DNA from: a bacterium
GTDB taxonomy: Bacteria > UBP6 > UBA1177
Length of the DNA: 64,000 bases
Direction of reading: 5' to 3'
Assembly (NCBI GenBank): GCA_017538365.1
Contig: JAFYIZ010000012.1
Coordinates: forward strand, 1-64,000
Position 1 is the first letter of the stretch. Each line of letters opens with the position of its first letter. The translations under genes were made by a program, and so were the position numbers. The notes below the pieces were generated by a model. That model was not told the DNA's origin and did not search any database. It worked only from the letters and a program-made list of their open reading frames with translations. Positions 61,122 through 64,000 of the stretch are shown piece by piece.

Positions 61122-61315
61122 TTGACTCTTTTTGAAAGAAGACTACCATTTTTGAGCCTGCCCGGTGCGTGAGCTTGGGGCGTTAGAAGTTTTTTCCTAT
61201 TTAAATTTTGGGGTTTGTACTTACTACCGTGAAAGTTGATCGGTTCGGCTTTCCCCACCTGTGAGCACAGGATAAAGCTTGTTTCGGGCCACGGCTGCGG
61301 CGGGTTTCTTCTTTT
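61122..61315 (+). ncRNA. Probable small RNA with own promoter, 6S-like
   Basis: TTGACT (61122-61127) and TACCAT (61144-61149), 16 bases apart, point to a start near 61155. A transcript from there begins GAGCCTGCC, which can pair with GGCGGGTTTC at about 61299-61308, closing a stem around some 130 nt. A TTCTTCTTTTTT run follows. The CTGCGGCGG just inside the 3' arm equals a conserved piece of 6S RNA, and the length of about 155-180 nt fits. No protein frame explains the region. An independent sRNA is likely; the 6S name is tentative. Confidence 0.42.
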
Positions 61316-61341
61316 TTCCTGAAAATTCAGAGATTTTTAGA

Positions 61342-63021
61342 TTACTGCTTTTTCGAGCCTTTTTTCTGACTTACCAAATGTGTGTAGAGCGTCCTTCTTA
61401 TCTTTTTAGTAGAAGTTTTCTGGAATTCTTCGGGGTGAATCCTGATTTCCGAAATTTTTGCATACGCAGGAAGTGTTTCGTTAAGTTCCTCGCGGTTCTG
61501 CTTCATGATTTCTGCAAGCTGTTCTTCCGTTACGTTTTCAGCTTTCATCTTGTCGTAATCCGGGTGAACAAACGCTATGAGTCTCCCTTTGCCGCCGTCA
61601 AGAACGAGCGATTCGCTTACAAACGGCATGTAGTTGATCTTGAGTTCGATCTCTTCGGGATAGATGTTCTGCCCTGATGCGGAAAGGATCATGTTTTTCA
61701 GTCTGCCGCAGATAAAGAGGAATCCGTCTTTGTCGATCCTGCCGAGGTCGCCGGTGTGAAGCCATCCGTCGCTGTCGAGAACTTCGGCGGTTTCCTTCTC
61801 CATTTTGTAGTAGCCGCTCATTATATTTTCACCTTTGACACAGATTTCGCCTATTCCCTTTTTGTCGGGATTGTCGATTTTTGCGGTGAGGTAGGTCATG
61901 ATTTTTCCGCAGCTGCCGATTTTGCGGTTGTCGGCGTAGTCGGTGTATGCGATAAGCGGCGCGCACTCGGTCATGCCGTATCCGGTCGTGAACCTGACAC
62001 CGGCTTTGAGAAGAAACGACTCGATTTTCGGGTTGAAAGCGGCTCCGCCGGAAATGACTTCGTAGCACTTTCCGCCGAAGAAATCGCTGATCCCCTTCCC
62101 TATTTTTTTCATTATTATCTGCCTGATGCCGGGAATCGCCATCAAAATCCTCATTTTCTTGGTTTCAAGCAGCGGACGGATCTTTGAAGTGTAGATTTTT
62201 TCAAGGATGAGCGGCACCGAAATGACTAAAAACGGCTGAACTTCGCTGAAAGCCCTGATGAGAACTTTCGGAGTCGGCGTTTTGCTCATAAAAACGATGT
62301 GAAGACCTCTTGCAACCTGAAGAAGGAAGTCGAAAGCGCAGCCGAAACAGTGAGCCAGCGGCAGAAACGAAACCATTGCGTCGCCGCCTTTCGGAAGCGA
62401 ATCAATGGCATACTGAATGTTCGCCATAAGGCAGTTGTGCGAAATCATGACACCTTTTGAAAATCCGGTCGTTCCGGAAGTGTAGACTATTGTTGCGATG
62501 TTGGTTTTAGCAGGAATCTCAAAAACGAGAGTTTCTTTCGTCACGCTCTGCGTTTCAGCAAATTTCTTAACAATTTCCGCAACTTTTTCATTAAGATTTT
62601 CTTCTTTTGAAAATGTGACCGACATATCTTCGAGTTTGAAAACCGCTTCGACATCAGGAAACTGCGCAAAATCGAGCTTTTCTATGATAAGTTCAGAAAC
62701 GAAAAAGAGCTTTGAATCGGAGTGATTGACAAGATGATGAATCTCTTCAGCCGTAAAATCGTTGAGAAGCGGAACAATGACCGCTCCGTAAGTCACGGTT
62801 GCCAGATAAGTTACAGCCCAGTTCGCCGAATTTTTGCCGCAGAGAGCGATTTTGTCGCCTTTTTTTATGCCGAGGCTTTTGAATATTTCATGCAACTCTT
62901 TTATTTTATTGGCTGTTTCACCGAAAGTAACGGGTTCTGAGCCGTAATCGCTGAAACACGGCTTATCCCAGTTAAGTTTAAAGGAATCTTCAAAAACTTT
63001 TACGAGATCTTCTTTCAACAT
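61342..63021 (-). CDS. Long-chain acyl-CoA synthetase (AMP-binding)
   Basis: The 559-residue enzyme activates fatty acids to acyl-CoA via an acyl-adenylate. Visible ANL-family motifs are the P-loop IVYTSGTTGFSKGV (about residue 180), a GYGMTECAP motif (about 350), GWLHTGDLGRIDKDGFLFICGR (about 415-436) and KNMILSASGQNIYPEEIE. I took the ATG at 63021 with GGAGGGG upstream. It is convergent with the cassette region and divergent from the last lipoprotein gene. Confidence 0.92.
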   Translation of the reverse strand: MLKEDLVKVFEDSFKLNWDKPCFSDYGSEPVTFGETANKIKELHEIFKSLGIKKGDKIALCGKNSANWAVTYLATVTYGAVIVPLLNDFTAEEIHHLVNHSDSKLFFVSELIIEKLDFAQFPDVEAVFKLEDMSVTFSKEENLNEKVAEIVKKFAETQSVTKETLVFEIPAKTNIATIVYTSGTTGFSKGVMISHNCLMANIQYAIDSLPKGGDAMVSFLPLAHCFGCAFDFLLQVARGLHIVFMSKTPTPKVLIRAFSEVQPFLVISVPLILEKIYTSKIRPLLETKKMRILMAIPGIRQIIMKKIGKGISDFFGGKCYEVISGGAAFNPKIESFLLKAGVRFTTGYGMTECAPLIAYTDYADNRKIGSCGKIMTYLTAKIDNPDKKGIGEICVKGENIMSGYYKMEKETAEVLDSDGWLHTGDLGRIDKDGFLFICGRLKNMILSASGQNIYPEEIELKINYMPFVSESLVLDGGKGRLIAFVHPDYDKMKAENVTEEQLAEIMKQNREELNETLPAYAKISEIRIHPEEFQKTSTKKIRRTLYTHLVSQKKGSKKQ

Positions 63022-63099
63022 TTTCCCCTCCGGAAGCAAAAAACGTGTGAAAAATAGCCTTTTTAAGGCTTCGTGTCAATAAAGTTTCCCTTTTAAAAC

Positions 63100-63127
63100 T
63101 GGACAAAAGAGCCTCTTCCTATATTAT
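63100..63127 (+). promoter_or_regulatory. Probable promoter of the last lipoprotein gene
   Basis: TGGACA (63100-63105) and TATTAT (63122-63127) are 16 bases apart, followed by GCCGCG and T4. Confidence 0.6.
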
Positions 63128-63161
63128 GCCGCGTTTTATTAAGTTTTTTTGTCAAAGTGCC

Positions 63162-64000
63162 ATGAAAAAAATTATTTTTTCAGTTTTATCACTGATTTTA
63201 CTGGTTGTTTTCGTTTCATGCGAAGATTCCACCCTTCCAGATCTTCCCGATATGGAAGAATCAATGGATGTCGATGCTTTTGAAATAAGCGATGAAAAAA
63301 CTGCTGACGATTCAGATCAGACTCACGCAAACGACAGCGGCGAACCGGCTGATGACGGCAATGAAACAAACCTTCCCGATGACAACCCGACGGAAAATCC
63401 CGACGAAACGCCCGATGAAGAGGAACCCGAACCTGTAATAAAGTCAGCTCACCTTCTTGTCGCGACTGTCGGCGGATATGATGTTCCGATGAGCGGCCAC
63501 GTTTACTATGCAGAAAACGAAAGCCTCACTGACGGATTAAAGGAAATACCGGTTGAAGGCGGTATGGGAAGTGATGACGGCGCCGATCTCAACGTCGCAG
63601 CTTTTGCAGATGGTTTCACTGTCATTGGAAGACACGATTCCTCTTCTCTTTATTTTTTTGACGACAATTTCGAGTTTGAGCAGGAAATAAAAGTAAAACC
63701 GGACACTTACATCAACATGCAGGATATGGTTTTTAACCCGTTCAAGAACGAATTCATCGTTTCTGCTCTAAATTCCGACGCTTTCGATTCCAAAACAACT
63801 TTCTCAAATAAGATCTTTATTTTCAAAAAAAATTCACCTGAAACCGCCGCAACGCTGGAAATAAGTGACAACGAGTCGGCAAGCCCGGCAAAAATGAAAG
63901 TTGTCGGCAAAAAACTGTTTGTTGCTCTGCAGAACCTCGAGAACAACACTTCGGCAAAAGGCGAGATCGCGGTCGTTGACCTTGAAGATTATTCAGTCGA
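63162..64000 (+). CDS. Acidic-linker lipoprotein, partial at window end
   Basis: The frame stays open from the ATG at 63162 to the window end (279 codons plus). The N-terminus is a lipoprotein signal peptide with lipobox VSC near residue 20. An Asp/Glu/Pro-rich linker spans about residues 24-88. A following beta-rich part has repeated strand patterns (LLVATVGGYDVP, FTVIGRHDSSSLYFF, KLFVALQNLENN, EIAVVDLEDY) that look like beta-propeller blades. The linker style matches the other lipoproteins in this window. The 3' end is outside the window. Confidence 0.8.
   Translation, partial: MKKIIFSVLSLILLVVFVSCEDSTLPDLPDMEESMDVDAFEISDEKTADDSDQTHANDSGEPADDGNETNLPDDNPTENPDETPDEEEPEPVIKSAHLLVATVGGYDVPMSGHVYYAENESLTDGLKEIPVEGGMGSDDGADLNVAAFADGFTVIGRHDSSSLYFFDDNFEFEQEIKVKPDTYINMQDMVFNPFKNEFIVSALNSDAFDSKTTFSNKIFIFKKNSPETAATLEISDNESASPAKMKVVGKKLFVALQNLENNTSAKGEIAVVDLEDYSV

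Overview
The window (about 43% G+C by eye) comes from a Gram-negative bacterium. Evidence: many lipoproteins with clear lipoboxes, an OmpA-family protein, several predicted outer-membrane barrels, an ExbB-type protein and PilT. The secretome mixes a MopE-like/choice-of-anchor-L lipoprotein, a CRTAC1 (FG-GAP plus ASPIC/UnbV) lipoprotein and a multi-DUF1566 lipoprotein. This resembles Myxococcota and related former Deltaproteobacteria. The ATPase operon is the short E-DUF2764-A-B-D-I-K type known from spirochaetes, chlamydiae and other anaerobes. The phylum is an inference; there is no rRNA to settle it.

Layout. 1-5.6 kb: four consecutive secreted or lipoprotein genes, Cys-rich and repetitive. 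5.7-9.3 kb: accessory strip with a PD-(D/E)XK-like nuclease, a KilA-N protein, a truncated ORF6N-family gene and an AAA/DUF4143 ATPase, separated by a dispersed intergenic repeat. 9.6-15.2 kb: radA, a U32 tRNA-hydroxylation-type protein, a small DUF4911-like protein, a barrel protein, an ECF sigma/anti-sigma pair and an O-methyltransferase. 15.2-25.4 kb: ispG, an amidohydrolase, the MopE and CRTAC1 lipoproteins, a rhomboid protease, and pgsA-slt-ftsH on the minus strand. 25.9-28.6 kb: NYN protein, DUF805 protein, 5'-nucleotidase. 28.8-37.4 kb: UbiA-like prenyltransferase, an unknown protein, a transglutaminase-like protein, a sensorless histidine kinase, an OMP, trpS, an OmpA-family protein, an NfnA-like flavoprotein and exbB. 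37.5-50.4 kb: recA, pilT, a nitrilase, cca, glnA, a Ycf46-like AAA protein, tRNA-Phe, cvpA, xseA, nrnA and uvrA. 50.5-58.1 kb: the V-type ATPase operon. 58.1-61.1 kb: toxin-antitoxin-type cassettes. 61.1-64 kb: a probable 6S-like RNA, an acyl-CoA synthetase and the start of another acidic lipoprotein.

The most interesting region is 58.0-61.1 kb. The last codons of atpK are present three times. Two of the copies also share the complete 3'UTR and terminator with the native gene; the third has a diverged relative of the terminator. The copies bracket a VapBC-like pair and a DUF3791-DUF3990-DUF3791 trio. The differences inside the duplicated coding tail are synonymous. The two cassettes also begin with nearly the same promoter block. 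This looks like repeated capture of small defence/TA cassettes at the 3' end of a housekeeping gene, with no integrase visible nearby.

A second theme is a recurring promoter architecture: a TTG/TGG-type -35, a spacer of mostly 16 bp, a TATAAT-like -10, a short G/C discriminator and then a T-run. It precedes both core genes and the cassettes, so the cassettes appear to use the host's housekeeping promoter style.
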